Made by a program: the position numbers and the translations under genes. From assembly GCF_021696945.1 (NCBI RefSeq), contig NZ_JACYHE010000005.1, positions 89,604 through 153,603 of the forward strand: a stretch of DNA of 64,000 nucleotides. The letters run 5' to 3'. Under the pieces are notes generated by a model. The model did not search any database. It was not told the origin of the DNA and was given only the letters and a program-made list of their open reading frames with translations. Of this stretch, positions 16,243 to 25,212 are shown piece by piece (position 1 is the first letter of the stretch; each line of letters starts with the position of its first letter). This DNA comes from Streptomyces sp. JJ36 (lineage in GTDB: Bacteria; Actinomycetota; Actinomycetes; Streptomycetales; Streptomycetaceae).

Positions 16243-16505
16243 TTATCCACAGGGGCTGTGGGTAGCACGCGCCTTCCTGTGGAGAACTCGGTGGTTCCTG
16301 TGTACGACCCAGTGGACACGCCTGTGGAGTACTTGGGGGAGGCGGCCGGGCATCCCATCTGACCTGCGGCAACGACATCCACCCCCTGTGTGCGCAAGAA
16401 AGTCGGTGACCCGTCGCCCGATTGCGACAAACGGCACGCAGAGGCTCACCCAGGGCAACCGGAGGTAATGACTGCTAGCCACTTGCGGCCATTACCTGTG
16501 GATGT
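16243..16505. promoter_or_regulatory. Cluster of DnaA-box-like 9-mers upstream of dnaB
   Basis: TTATCCACA at 16243-16251 is a perfect E. coli-type DnaA box. On the other strand are TTCTCCACA (16278-16286), TCGTACACA (16299-16307), TACTCCACA (16323-16331) and ACATCCACA (16497-16505), each keeping the conserved CACA end. The Streptomyces consensus is TTGTCCACA. The region lies in the 517-base gap between dnaB and the MATE gene, about 36 kb from oriC. Apart from these motifs and probable promoters I see no gene in the gap. DnaA binding is inferred. Confidence 0.55.
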
Positions 16506-16518
16506 TTGAATCGAACCC

Positions 16519-17850
16519 ATGCCCACCACCGCCCCGAGCATGCGCCGCCACGACCGCGAGATCCTGGCCCTCGCCCTCCCCGCCTTCGGCGCACTCGTCG
16601 CGGAGCCCCTCTTCCTCATGGCCGACAGTGCCATCGTCGGCCATCTCGGCACCCCGCAGCTCGCCGGGCTCGGCGTCGCCGCCGCCCTGCTGCAGACCGG
16701 CGTCAACGTCTTCGTGTTCCTCGCCTACGCCACCACCGCCGCCGTCGCCCGCCGGGTCGGCGCCGGGGAACTGCCGGCCGCGCTCCGGCAGGGCATGGAC
16801 GGCATCTGGCTGGCGCTGCTGCTCGGGGCGGCGGTGGTGGCGGCCGTGCTCCCGGCGGCCCCCTGGCTGGTCGACCTCTTCGGCGCCTCCGCCACCGCGG
16901 CGCCGCACGCCGTCACCTACCTGCGCATCAGCGCGCTCGGCATTCCCGCCATGCTGGTCGTGCTCGCCGCGACCGGCGTGCTGCGCGGCCTGCAGAACAC
17001 CCGCACCCCGCTCTACGTCGCGCTCGCCGGCTTCTCCGCGAACGTCGTGCTCAACGTGGCGCTGGTGTACGGCCTCGGACTCGGCATCGCCGGCTCCGCC
17101 TGGGGCACGGTGCTGGCGCAGGCCGGCATGGCGGCCGTCTACCTGCTGGTCGTGGTGCGCGGCGCGCGGACGCACGGCGCCTCGCTGCGCCCGGACGCCG
17201 CGGGCATCCGGGCCTGTGCGCAGGCCGGCGCGCCGCTGCTGATCCGCACCCTCTCGCTGCGCGCCATCCTGCTGATCGCCACCGCGGTGGCCGCCCGGCT
17301 CGGCAACGCGGAGGTGGCCGCCCACCAGATCACGCTGACCCTCTGGTCGCTGCTGGCCTTCGCGCTGGACGCCATCGCGATCGCCGGGCAGGCGATCATC
17401 GGCCGCTGTCTGGGCGCGGGGGACGAGCCGGGTGCACGGGCGGCGTGCCGGCGGATGGTGCAGTGGGGCATCGGCACGGGGCTGGTGCTGGGGGCCCTGG
17501 TGGTGCTGGCGCGTCCGTGGTTCATGCCGCTGTTCACCTCCGACCCGGCGGTGCACGACCGGCTGGCGACGGTGCTGCTGGTGGTCGCCGTGACGCAGCC
17601 GGTGGCCGGGGTGGTGTTCGTCCTGGACGGCGTGCTGATGGGCGCCGGGGACGGGCCGTATCTGGCGGGCGCGATGCTGGTCACGCTGGCGGTGTTCGCG
17701 CCGGTGGCGCTGCTGGTGCCGGTGCTCGGCGGCGGGCTGACGGCGCTGTGGTGGACGATCGCGGGGCTGATGATGTCCCTGCGGATGGTGACGCTGGCGG
17801 CTCGCGCCCGCTCGGGGCGCTGGGCGGTGCCGGGCGCCGTACGGGCCTGA
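16519..17850 (+). CDS. MATE family efflux transporter (DinF-like)
   Basis: About 443 residues, 12 predicted membrane helices in two related halves. REILALALPAFGALVAEPLF and DSAIVGHLGTPQLAGLGVAA are the hallmark N-terminal segments of MATE/DinF proteins, which export drugs or metabolites using a sodium or proton gradient. The second half repeats this pattern at TAVAARLGNAEVAAHQITLT. The start at 16519 has no strong ribosome-binding site; the ATG at 16540 is an alternative. It is divergent from dnaB and converges on rplI across a strong terminator. Confidence 0.92.
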   Translation: MPTTAPSMRRHDREILALALPAFGALVAEPLFLMADSAIVGHLGTPQLAGLGVAAALLQTGVNVFVFLAYATTAAVARRVGAGELPAALRQGMDGIWLALLLGAAVVAAVLPAAPWLVDLFGASATAAPHAVTYLRISALGIPAMLVVLAATGVLRGLQNTRTPLYVALAGFSANVVLNVALVYGLGLGIAGSAWGTVLAQAGMAAVYLLVVVRGARTHGASLRPDAAGIRACAQAGAPLLIRTLSLRAILLIATAVAARLGNAEVAAHQITLTLWSLLAFALDAIAIAGQAIIGRCLGAGDEPGARAACRRMVQWGIGTGLVLGALVVLARPWFMPLFTSDPAVHDRLATVLLVVAVTQPVAGVVFVLDGVLMGAGDGPYLAGAMLVTLAVFAPVALLVPVLGGGLTALWWTIAGLMMSLRMVTLAARARSGRWAVPGAVRA

Positions 17851-17969
17851 CGTCCGCGGTACGGGCCGCACGGCGGTATCCCGACAGGCCGTGGGGACAC
17901 CGCACGCCCGGGCGCCGTACGCCGTACGGGCGCCGCCGGGCACCGGCGGCCCTGCGGGCCCCGGGCACG

Positions 17970-18007
17970 GGCGAGGGCCGCACCCCCGTGGGGGTGCGGC
18001 CCTCGCC
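17970..18007. terminator. Bidirectional terminator between MATE gene and rplI
   Basis: A perfect 17-bp stem (17970-17986 with 17991-18007) around the loop CGTG. It lies between convergent genes and can serve both directions. As usual in this high-GC group there is no long U-tract. Confidence 0.85.
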
Positions 18008-18030
18008 GGTGCGTGGTCCGGGCGCTGCGG

Positions 18031-18477
18031 TCAGGCCGCCCCGACCTCCACCTCGAAGCCGGCGACGACCTCGGGGTGCAGGCGCACCGAGACCTGGTGG
18101 GAGCCCAGGGTCTTGATCGGGGCGCCCAGCTCCACGCGGCGCTTGTCGATCTCCGGGCCGCCCGCGTCCTTGACCGCCGTGGCGATGTCGGCCGGGGTGA
18201 CGGAACCGAAGAGGCGGCCGCCGCCGCCGGCGCGGACCTTGAGGCCCACCCGGAGGCCCTCGAGCCGGCCCTTGATCTCGTTGGCCTGCTCGATGGTGGC
18301 GATCTCGCGGATCTTCCGGGCGCGGCGGATCTGCTCGACGTCCTTCTCGCCGCCCTTGGTCCAGCGGATCGCGAGACCGCGCGGGACCAGGTAGTTGCGG
18401 GCGTAGCCGTCGCGGACCTCGACGACGTCGCCGGCGTTGCCGAGGCCGGAGACCTCGTTGGTAAGGATGATCTTCAT
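18031..18477 (-). CDS. rplI: 50S ribosomal protein L9
   Basis: 148 residues, full length. [30 protein letters not shown] is the conserved L9 N-terminal RNA-binding domain (shown in parts: [19 protein letters not shown] then [15 protein letters not shown]). A long helix (about 40-75) links it to the C-terminal domain with [13 protein letters not shown]. It is the last gene of the rpsF-ssb-rpsR-rplI operon, 17 bases after rpsR, and is followed by a strong terminator. Confidence 0.98.
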   Translation of the reverse strand: MKIILTNEVSGLGNAGDVVEVRDGYARNYLVPRGLAIRWTKGGEKDVEQIRRARKIREIATIEQANEIKGRLEGLRVGLKVRAGGGGRLFGSVTPADIATAVKDAGGPEIDKRRVELGAPIKTLGSHQVSVRLHPEVVAGFEVEVGAA

Positions 18478-18494
18478 GCTCGGGTCACCCTTCC

Positions 18495-18731
18495 TTAGCG
18501 CGCCGTCGAGGTGTAGGGCAGCAGCGCCATCTCACGGCTGTTCTTCACGGCCGTGGCGACGTCGCGCTGGTGCTGGGTGCAGTTGCCGGTGACCCGGCGG
18601 GCACGGATCTTGCCGCGGTCGGAAATGAACTTCCGCAGCAGGTTCGTGTCCTTGTAGTCGACGTAGTTGATCTTTTCCTTGCAGAAGACGCAAACCTTCT
18701 TCTTGGGCTTGCGCGCAGGCGGCTTCGCCAT
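18495..18731 (-). CDS. rpsR: 30S ribosomal protein S18
   Basis: 78 residues. [20 protein letters not shown] and [20 protein letters not shown] are the diagnostic segments; S18 binds S6 on the small subunit platform. CVFC together with GNC and H suggest the zinc-binding (C+) form of S18, not the zinc-independent form that actinobacteria make under zinc starvation. It follows ssb in the conserved operon. Confidence 0.98.
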   Translation of the reverse strand: MAKPPARKPKKKVCVFCKEKINYVDYKDTNLLRKFISDRGKIRARRVTGNCTQHQRDVATAVKNSREMALLPYTSTAR

Positions 18732-18802
18732 CGTCTCTCTCCTGTGCTCTCAAGAAGTGTGCGGCCGAGCCGCGCCCTCCCGGACGGTGCCTCGCGGCCC
18801 GC

Positions 18803-19369
18803 TCAGAAGGGCGGCTCGTCCGAGTAGCCGCCGCCACCGCCGGAGCCTCCGCCCCAGCCGCCGCCACCCTGACCGCCGCCGGCCGGAGCGCCGGTCGCCC
18901 AGGGGTCGCCCGCGGGGGCGCCGCCCTGCTGGCCGCCGGGACCGCCGGGGCCGCCCGGGCCGCCGGGGCCGGCACCCCAGCCGCCGCCACCCTGACCGCC
19001 GCGGCCGGTGGTCTTGGTGATCTTGGCGGTCGCGTTGCGCAGGCTGGCGCCGACCTCGTCGACGTCCAGCTCGTAGACCGTGCGCTTGATCCCCTCACGG
19101 TCCTCGTACGACCGCTGCTTGAGACGGCCCTGCACGACGACGCGCGTGCCCTTGGTCAGGGACTCGGCGACGTTCTCCGCCGCCTGCCGCCAGACCGAGC
19201 AGGTCAGGAAGAGGCTCTCGCCGTCCTTCCACTCGTTGGTCTGCCGGTCGAAGATGCGCGGGGTGGACGCGACGCGGAACTTCGCGACCGCCGCACCGGA
19301 GGGGGTGAAGCGCAGCTCGGGGTCGTCGACGAGATTGCCGACGACCGTGATGACGGTCTCGCCTGCCAT
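18803..19369 (-). CDS. ssb: Single-stranded DNA-binding protein
   Basis: 188 residues. An OB-fold domain (about 1-115) opens with [20 protein letters not shown], followed by a glycine-rich linker ([17 protein letters not shown] pattern) and the acidic interaction tip SDEPPF at the C-terminus, which recruits replication and repair proteins. Its place between rpsF and rpsR marks it as the main, essential SSB (SsbA type). Confidence 0.98.
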   Translation of the reverse strand: MAGETVITVVGNLVDDPELRFTPSGAAVAKFRVASTPRIFDRQTNEWKDGESLFLTCSVWRQAAENVAESLTKGTRVVVQGRLKQRSYEDREGIKRTVYELDVDEVGASLRNATAKITKTTGRGGQGGGGWGAGPGGPGGPGGPGGQQGGAPAGDPWATGAPAGGGQGGGGWGGGSGGGGGYSDEPPF

Positions 19370-19437
19370 GGGTGAACCTCTCGGCGTGCTGGCTGCTTGT
19401 TGCTACTCGGATCCCGAGCGCTGCTGAACCCGCGGGC

Positions 19438-19728
19438 TCAGTGCGTCTCGGGGCGGAGGACCTTGGTCCGGAGGACCGACTCGTTCAGGTTCATCTGGCG
19501 GTCGAGCTCCTTGACGACCGCGGGCTCGGCCTGCAGGTCGATGACCGAGTAGATGCCCTCGGGCTTCTTCTTGATCTCGTAGGAGAGACGACGACGGCCC
19601 CAGGTGTCGACCTTCTCGACCTTCCCCTTGCCCTCGCGGACGACGGACAGGAAGTTCTCGATCAGGGGGGAGACGGCACGCTCCTCGAGATCGGGGTCGA
19701 GGATGACCATCACCTCGTAGTGACGCAT
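19438..19728 (-). CDS. rpsF: 30S ribosomal protein S6
   Basis: 96 residues. [19 protein letters not shown] is the standard start, and [20 protein letters not shown] the central strand region; S6 pairs with S18 in the small subunit. The ATG at 19728 is chosen from family alignment; the reading frame continues upstream without homology. First gene of the operon with ssb, rpsR and rplI; the promoter lies in the 295-base gap to 20023, where TACTCT at about 19847-19852 (minus strand) is a plausible -10. Confidence 0.97.
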   Translation of the reverse strand: MRHYEVMVILDPDLEERAVSPLIENFLSVVREGKGKVEKVDTWGRRRLSYEIKKKPEGIYSVIDLQAEPAVVKELDRQMNLNESVLRTKVLRPETH

Positions 19729-20023
19729 GCGGGAACCCACCTCCTCTGGACTCGGCGGCCACGGGCGTTCCGTGGCAGGAGGGTCGTGATGCGTGATCCG
19801 CACCGGGCGCGGTCCGGGTCGCCGGGGCACCGGGTGCAGACCGTACAGAGTACCCGCACCGGTGCTTCCGGTTGAAATCCGGTCCTCTCCGGCCGCAAGC
19901 TGGGGACGGCGGGTGTGAGGGACGTCACAGCGCGCAGGGGCGCGTGCCGTCCCGGCGCCCGCTTCCCTCCCGGGCGGGGAATCCGGCCCGGCCCGGGACC
20001 CGTCCGGCGCACGGAGGTGCTTC

Positions 20024-20365
20024 ATGGCACAGGCGGCACAGCCCAGGCAGGGTCGGCGCGGACTGCGCGGACTGCTCAACTCCGACGGCCGGGCGCACCC
20101 GGTCGAGAACGGCTTCGCCGGGGTCACCGCGCTGCTCGGCGTGGTGGCGTTCGTGGCCGCGCTGCTCACTCAGGCGGGCACCGCCGAGCTGCATCTGCTC
20201 GCCTCCTGGGCGGGGCTGGCCGGGGTGCTGGCCGGGGGCTGGGGGCAGTACATCTCGGCGACCACCGGCGAGCGCTTCGTGGTGATCGTCGGCATGGGCG
20301 CGGCGGCCTTCGGGCTGTTCCTGGGCATGGCGAACGGCGGGTTGTTCGGCGGCCTGCTGGGCTGA
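20024..20365 (+). CDS. Small conserved membrane protein, function unknown
   Basis: 113 residues with about three membrane helices after a short basic head: [36 protein letters not shown] and [34 protein letters not shown] may be a family signature. It lies at the same place in Streptomyces origin regions, between rpsF and femX. No enzymatic motif. Confidence 0.75.
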   Translation: MAQAAQPRQGRRGLRGLLNSDGRAHPVENGFAGVTALLGVVAFVAALLTQAGTAELHLLASWAGLAGVLAGGWGQYISATTGERFVVIVGMGAAAFGLFLGMANGGLFGGLLG

Positions 20366-20529
20366 CCGCCGGGCGCGGCGCGGCCCCGCCGGGCCCCGGG
20401 GCCGCGGCGCGCACCACCGCTCCCCGGGGACGAACGGGGCGCTCCGCAGCGCAGTAGGCTTCCGGGCGAGCCTCTCCCCGGACCGGGTCCGGGGGTGCCC
20501 CCGTGAACCGCGCCGGAGGAGCGTCCCGC

Positions 20530-21648
20530 ATGAGTCTGACCCTGAGGACCATCAGCCGCGAGCAGCATCTGGCGTACATCCAGAGCCTGCCGTCCGCGAG
20601 CCACTGCCAGGTGCCGGCGTGGGCGGACGTGAAGGGCGAGTGGCGGCCGGAGAACCTGGGCTGGTTCGACCGGGACGGCAGGCTGGTGGGCGCGGGGCTG
20701 GTGCTCTACCGGCAGCTCCCCAAGGTGAAGCGGTACCTGGCGTACCTGCCGGAGGGCCCGGTGATCAACTGGTACGCCCCGAATCTGGAGGAGTGGCTCC
20801 GGCCGATGCTGGCGCACCTGAAGCAGCAGGGCGCCTTCTCGGTGAAGATGGGCCCGCCGGTGGTGATCCGGCGCTGGGACGCGCCCGCCATCAAGAAGGG
20901 CATCCAGAACCCGGACGTGAAGCGGCTGCGGGACGTGGAGGCCACCCACATCGAGCCCCGTGCCTTCGAGGTGGCGGACCGGCTGCGGCGGATGGGCTGG
21001 CAGCAGGGGGAGGACGGCGGTGCCGGCTTCGGCGACGTGCAGCCGCGGTACGTCTTCCAGGTGCCGCTGGAGGGGCGGACGCTGGAGGAGGTCCACAAGG
21101 GCTTCAACCAGCTCTGGCGGCGCAACATCAAGAAGGCCGAGAAGGCGGGCGTCGAGGTCGTGCAGGGCGGCTACGACGATCTGCCCGAGTGGCAGCGGCT
21201 GTACGAGATCACCGCGGAGCGGGACCACTTCCGGCCGCGGCCGCTGGGCTACTTCCAGCGCATGTGGAAGGCGCTGAACGGCGAGGACCCGAACCGCATG
21301 CGGCTGTACTTCGCGACGCACGAGGGCGAGGCGGTCGCGGCCGCGACGATGCTGATCGTCGGCGGGCACGTCTGGTACTCGTACGGCGCCTCGGCCAACC
21401 ACAAGCGTGAGGTGCGGCCGTCGAACGCGATGCAGTGGCGGATACTCCAGGACGCGTACGCCCTCGGCGCGAGCGTCTACGACCTGCGCGGCATCAGCGA
21501 CTCGCTGGACGAGTCGGATCACCTCTTCGGGCTGATCCAGTTCAAGGTGGGAACCGGCGGGCAGGCTGCGGAGTATCTCGGCGAGTGGGACTTCCCGCTG
21601 AACAAGCTGCTGCACAAGGCCCTGGACATCTACATGTCGCGGCGCTGA
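20530..21648 (+). CDS. femX: FemX-type peptidoglycan bridge aminoacyltransferase
   Basis: 372 residues. Two GNAT-like FemAB subdomains: the N-terminal part has QVPAWADVKGEWRPENLGWF, the C-terminal part DHFRPRPLGYFQRMWKAL and GGHVWYSYGASANHKREVRP, with the coiled region near RNIKKAEKAGVEVVQGG. FemX enzymes add the first amino acid (glycine in Streptomyces) from tRNA onto lipid II to begin the cross-bridge. The ATG at 20530 is behind GGAGGAGCG. The next gene, alanine-racemase-like, follows by 99 bases, so both may serve cell-wall synthesis. Confidence 0.9.
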   Translation: MSLTLRTISREQHLAYIQSLPSASHCQVPAWADVKGEWRPENLGWFDRDGRLVGAGLVLYRQLPKVKRYLAYLPEGPVINWYAPNLEEWLRPMLAHLKQQGAFSVKMGPPVVIRRWDAPAIKKGIQNPDVKRLRDVEATHIEPRAFEVADRLRRMGWQQGEDGGAGFGDVQPRYVFQVPLEGRTLEEVHKGFNQLWRRNIKKAEKAGVEVVQGGYDDLPEWQRLYEITAERDHFRPRPLGYFQRMWKALNGEDPNRMRLYFATHEGEAVAAATMLIVGGHVWYSYGASANHKREVRPSNAMQWRILQDAYALGASVYDLRGISDSLDESDHLFGLIQFKVGTGGQAAEYLGEWDFPLNKLLHKALDIYMSRR

Positions 21649-21747
21649 CCCGGCGGCACCGGGCGGGGCGGCCCGTCCGGCGGCCCCGGCCGGCGCGCTC
21701 GTCCCGCTTCACCGACCACCCTCACCCAGAAAGGTTCCGGACCGGCC

Positions 21748-22779
21748 ATGGCGCTCACCCTCTACGTCGACACCGATCGCTGGCGGGCGCACCAGCAGTC
21801 GGTGCTCCAGCAGTTCCCCGGCATCGTCCCGGTCTGCAAGGGCAACGGCTACGGATTCGGCCACGAACGCCTGGCCGAGGAGGTCACCCGTTCCGGCTCC
21901 GACATGCTGGCGGTCGGCACCACCTACGAGGCCGCCCGTACCAAGGACTGGTTCGGGGGCGACCTGCTGGTGCTGACGCCGTACCGGCGGGACGAGGAGC
22001 CGGTGCCGCTGCCGGACCGGGTGGTCCGGACGGTCTCCTCGGTGGAGGGCGTGGGCCTGATGCGCGGGGCCCGGGTCGTCATCGAGGTGATGAGCAGCAT
22101 GAAGCGGCACGGGGTCGCCGAGGAGGACCTGAGCCGGCTGCACACCGCGATCGACGAGGTGCGGCTGGAGGGCTTCGCGATCCATCTGCCGCTGGACCGC
22201 GCCGACGGGTCGGACGCGGTGGAGGAGGTCATCGGCTGGATGGACCGGCTGCGGGCCGCGCGGCTCCCGCTGCACACGATGTTCGTGAGCCATCTGAAGC
22301 CGGACGAGTTCACGCGGCTCCAGCAGCAGTTCCCGCAGACACGGTTCCGGGCGCGGATCGGGACCCGGCTGTGGCTCGGTGACCCGGGCGCGACCGAGTA
22401 CCGCGGGGCGGTGCTGGACGTGACGCGGATCGCCAAGGGCGAGCGGTTCGGCTACCGGCAGTCCCGGTCGCCGGGCGACGGCTGGCTGGCGGTGGTCGCC
22501 GGCGGGACCTCGCACGGGGTGGGTCTGGAGGCGCCGAAGGCGCTGCACGGCATGACCTCGCGGGCGAAGGGCGTCGCGCGGGCCGGGCTGGCGACGGTGA
22601 ACCGGAACCTGTCGCCGTTCGTCTGGGGGGATCGGCAGCGCTGGTTCGCGGAGCCGCCCCACATGCAGGTGTCGATCCTCTTCGTGCCGGAGGACGCGCC
22701 GGAGCCCAAGGTGGGCGAGGAGCTGGTGGCGCACCTGCGGCACACCACGACGACGGTGGACCGCACCGTCGACCGCTGA
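21748..22779 (+). CDS. Alanine-racemase-like PLP protein
   Basis: 343 residues, somewhat shorter than alanine racemases (about 380). PVCKGNGYGFGHERLAEEV contains the PLP-binding lysine in the KxNxYGFG context, and RIGTRLWLGDPGATEYRGAV resembles the C-terminal domain with the conserved RxGxxLYG-type segment. Fold type III PLP proteins of this kind may be racemases or may lack racemase activity; here the usual catalytic tyrosine of the C-terminal half is not obvious to me. Follows femX, suggesting a cell-wall role. Confidence 0.8.
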   Translation: MALTLYVDTDRWRAHQQSVLQQFPGIVPVCKGNGYGFGHERLAEEVTRSGSDMLAVGTTYEAARTKDWFGGDLLVLTPYRRDEEPVPLPDRVVRTVSSVEGVGLMRGARVVIEVMSSMKRHGVAEEDLSRLHTAIDEVRLEGFAIHLPLDRADGSDAVEEVIGWMDRLRAARLPLHTMFVSHLKPDEFTRLQQQFPQTRFRARIGTRLWLGDPGATEYRGAVLDVTRIAKGERFGYRQSRSPGDGWLAVVAGGTSHGVGLEAPKALHGMTSRAKGVARAGLATVNRNLSPFVWGDRQRWFAEPPHMQVSILFVPEDAPEPKVGEELVAHLRHTTTTVDRTVDR

Positions 22780-22871
22780 CACGGGCGTACCGCGTGGCGC
22801 CCGGGCTGGGGCGCCCGGCGCCCCGGCCCGGCTCCGCGCGGGGAGGCCGGCGTGCGGCCCGCCGGGACGCA

Positions 22872-22908
22872 CGCGGGGTCCGGGTGCCGGTGGCACCCGG
22901 ACCCCGCG
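22872..22908. terminator. Bidirectional terminator
   Basis: A perfect 17-bp stem (22872-22888 with 22892-22908) around GGT, between the convergent racemase-like gene and ino1. Confidence 0.8.
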
Positions 22909-22973
22909 GTGTCACGGACGATGCCCCGCGCGCGGGGCCGAGCGGACGCCCCGGCCGCTCGGCCCGGGCGCGG

Positions 22974-24056
22974 TCAGCGCTCCGCCTTGCCCTGGATGAA
23001 GAGCTCGACGTTCTCCCGCGCCTCGTCGTCGTAGTACTGCACCGGCGGGGACTTCATGAAGTAGGACGACGCGGAGAGCACCGGCCCGCCGATGCCGCGG
23101 TCCTTGGCGATCTTCGCGGCGCGCAGCGCGTCGATGATGACGCCCGCGGAGTTCGGGGAGTCCCAGACCTCGAGCTTGTACTCCAGGTTCAGCGGGACGT
23201 CGCCGAAGGCACGGCCCTCCAGCCGGACGTACGCCCACTTGCGGTCGTCGAGCCAGCTCACGAAGTCGGAGGGGCCGATGTGGACGTTGTCGGCGCCCAG
23301 CTCACGGTCCCGGATCTGGGAGGTGACGGCCTGCGTCTTGGAGATCTTCTTGGACTCCAGGCGCTCGCGCTCGAGCATGTTCTTGAAGTCCATGTTGCCG
23401 CCGACGTTGAGCTGCATCGTGCGGTCCAGGATGACGCCGCGGTCCTCGAAGAGCTTGGCCATCACGCGGTGCGTGATGGTCGCGCCCACCTGGGACTTGA
23501 TGTCGTCGCCGACGATCGGCACGCCCGCCTCGGTGAACTTGTCGGCCCACTCCTTGGTGCCGGCGATGAAGACCGGGAGGGCGTTCACGAAGGCGACGCC
23601 GGCGTCGATGGCGACCTGCGCGTAGTACTCGACGGCGGTCTGCGAGCCGACGGGCAGGTAGCACACCAGCACGTCGGCCTGGGCGTCCTTGAGGGCCCGG
23701 ACGACGTCCACCGGCTCCTCGTCGGACTCCTCGATGGTCTCGCGGTAGTACTTGCCGAGGCCGTCGTGGGTGTGGCCGCGCTGGACCTGGACGCCGGTGC
23801 GGGGCACGTCGCAGATCTTGATGGTGTTGTTCTCGCTGGCGCCGATGGCGTCCGCGAGGTCCAGGCCGACCTTCTTGGCGTCCACGTCGAAGGCGGCGAC
23901 GAACTCGATGTCGCTGATGTGGTAGTCGCCGAACTGGACGTGCATCAGGCCCGGGACCTTGGTGTCCCGGTCGGCGTCCTTGTAGTACTCGACGCCCTGC
24001 ACCAGCGAGGCGGCGCAGTTGCCCACGCCGACGATGGCTACGCGAACCGAACCCAT
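22974..24056 (-). CDS. ino1: Inositol-3-phosphate synthase
   Basis: 360 residues. [20 protein letters not shown] is the NAD-binding start, and [20 protein letters not shown] with [20 protein letters not shown] is the catalytic region; [20 protein letters not shown] is the C-terminal core. It converts glucose-6-phosphate to inositol-3-phosphate, feeding mycothiol and phosphatidylinositol synthesis in actinobacteria. It lies 50 bases downstream of padR on the same strand, so one transcript and PadR control are likely. Confidence 0.95.
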   Translation of the reverse strand: MGSVRVAIVGVGNCAASLVQGVEYYKDADRDTKVPGLMHVQFGDYHISDIEFVAAFDVDAKKVGLDLADAIGASENNTIKICDVPRTGVQVQRGHTHDGLGKYYRETIEESDEEPVDVVRALKDAQADVLVCYLPVGSQTAVEYYAQVAIDAGVAFVNALPVFIAGTKEWADKFTEAGVPIVGDDIKSQVGATITHRVMAKLFEDRGVILDRTMQLNVGGNMDFKNMLERERLESKKISKTQAVTSQIRDRELGADNVHIGPSDFVSWLDDRKWAYVRLEGRAFGDVPLNLEYKLEVWDSPNSAGVIIDALRAAKIAKDRGIGGPVLSASSYFMKSPPVQYYDDEARENVELFIQGKAER

Positions 24057-24106
24057 TCCGGTTGCTCCCTGTTTTTCTCGATGAGGCCCCGCGGGCGTGC
24101 GGAGCC

Positions 24107-24784
24107 TCAGTTGGTGTCCTCGGACGGATCCGGCGGGGTTCCACCCCGATGCCGGGGCAGACCGCCCGTGTCTTCTGTCCTGTCTTCACTCCGGCGCCCG
24201 TCCGGCGCGCCGGTGCGCCGGTCACGCCCGGCCCGCTCGCTCTCGATCAGCTCGGTGAGCCAGCGGACCTCGCGTTCCACGGACTCCATGCCGTGGCGCT
24301 GCAGCTCGAGGGTGTAGTCGTCCAGGCGCTCGCGGGTACGGGCGAGGGAGGCGCGCATCTTCGCGAGCCGCTCCTCCAGCCGGCTGCGGCGGCCCTCCAG
24401 GACCCGCATCCGGACGTCGCGCGAGGTCTGGCCGAAGAAGGCGAAGCGGATGCCGAAGTGCTCGTCCTCCCAGGCGTCGGGACCGCTCTGGGCGAGCAGC
24501 TCCTCGAAGTGCTCCTTGCCTTCGGCCGTGAGCCGGTAAACGATCTTCCCTCGTCGCCCGGCCAGCGGCGCCGCGAGGGGGTCCCCGGGCGGCGTGCCCG
24601 GCTCCTCGGTCAACCAGCCCTGCTGGACCAGCGTCTTGAGGCAGGGGTAGAGGGAGCCGTAGCTGAACGCCCGGAAGACGCCCAGTGAGGTGTTGAGCCG
24701 CTTCCGCAGCTCGTACCCGTGCATCGGAGACTCGCGCAGCAGGCCCAGGACGGCGAACTCGAGGATGCCGGAGCGTCTGCTCAT
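24107..24784 (-). CDS. PadR-family transcriptional regulator
   Basis: 225 residues. The winged helix-turn-helix opens with [20 protein letters not shown], with the wing at [20 protein letters not shown]; a long C-terminal coiled-coil (about 115-195, rich in Arg/Glu/Leu) would form the dimer. ATGT...ACAT is the known core of PadR sites, and a perfect version lies 88-110 bases upstream. So autorepression together with ino1 is the simplest model; the ligand is unknown. Confidence 0.92.
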   Translation of the reverse strand: MSRRSGILEFAVLGLLRESPMHGYELRKRLNTSLGVFRAFSYGSLYPCLKTLVQQGWLTEEPGTPPGDPLAAPLAGRRGKIVYRLTAEGKEHFEELLAQSGPDAWEDEHFGIRFAFFGQTSRDVRMRVLEGRRSRLEERLAKMRASLARTRERLDDYTLELQRHGMESVEREVRWLTELIESERAGRDRRTGAPDGRRSEDRTEDTGGLPRHRGGTPPDPSEDTN

Positions 24785-24872
24785 GGTCCGCCGTCACCTC
24801 CCGTACGTCGCTCGCCGCCGTGTGCGCACCGGCCGTGCCCGGTGCGCTCCCGAGGGGCGGATGTACCGCCCC

Positions 24873-24893
24873 GATGTATCGACTCGATACATC
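24873..24893. promoter_or_regulatory. PadR operator
   Basis: GATGTATCG (24873-24881), spacer ACT, CGATACATC (24885-24893): perfect 9-base arms with the ATGT/ACAT ends of PadR operators. It lies upstream of padR-ino1 and about 320 bases before the PBP gene on the other strand. A related half-site, GGATGTACC, is at 24859-24867. Confidence 0.75.
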
Positions 24894-25047
24894 ACGACGA
24901 TAGAACGCCGCCCCTCCCGCCACAAGAGCCGGGGGTGGGGGTACGGGAGTGAAGGGACGTACATCACTGATTCACACCGGGAGAGTCGCCCCGGATATGG
25001 GTGAATGTCCGCGTACGGGCTTTTTGCCGATGCGTAGTCTGTGCGCT

Positions 25048-25203
25048 GTGCAGACCACGACCGGGAACCGATCGGCGCCGCCGGGCGTCCTCGTCCTGGG
25101 TGAAGTGCGGCCCGCAGCAGGCCAGTCCGCGACGGGACGCGCTCGGGGGGACCAGAAGTCAACTGCCGCCTTCAGGCGCGAGCGCCGCCTGCCCGAGGAG
25201 TAG
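25048..25203 (+). CDS. Possible short leader peptide before the PBP gene
   Basis: An open frame of 51 residues (GTG at 25048, TAG at 25201) fills the last part of the 428-base gap between padR and the PBP gene. It ends ten bases before the PBP ATG, and its last codons (GAG GAG) may supply the PBP ribosome-binding site. The peptide has no known domain and no clear ribosome-binding site of its own. It may be only untranslated leader; the TAGTCT at 25035-25040 is a possible -10. Confidence 0.25.
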   Translation: MQTTTGNRSAPPGVLVLGEVRPAAGQSATGRARGDQKSTAAFRRERRLPEE

Positions 25204-25212
25204 CTGTTCCAC

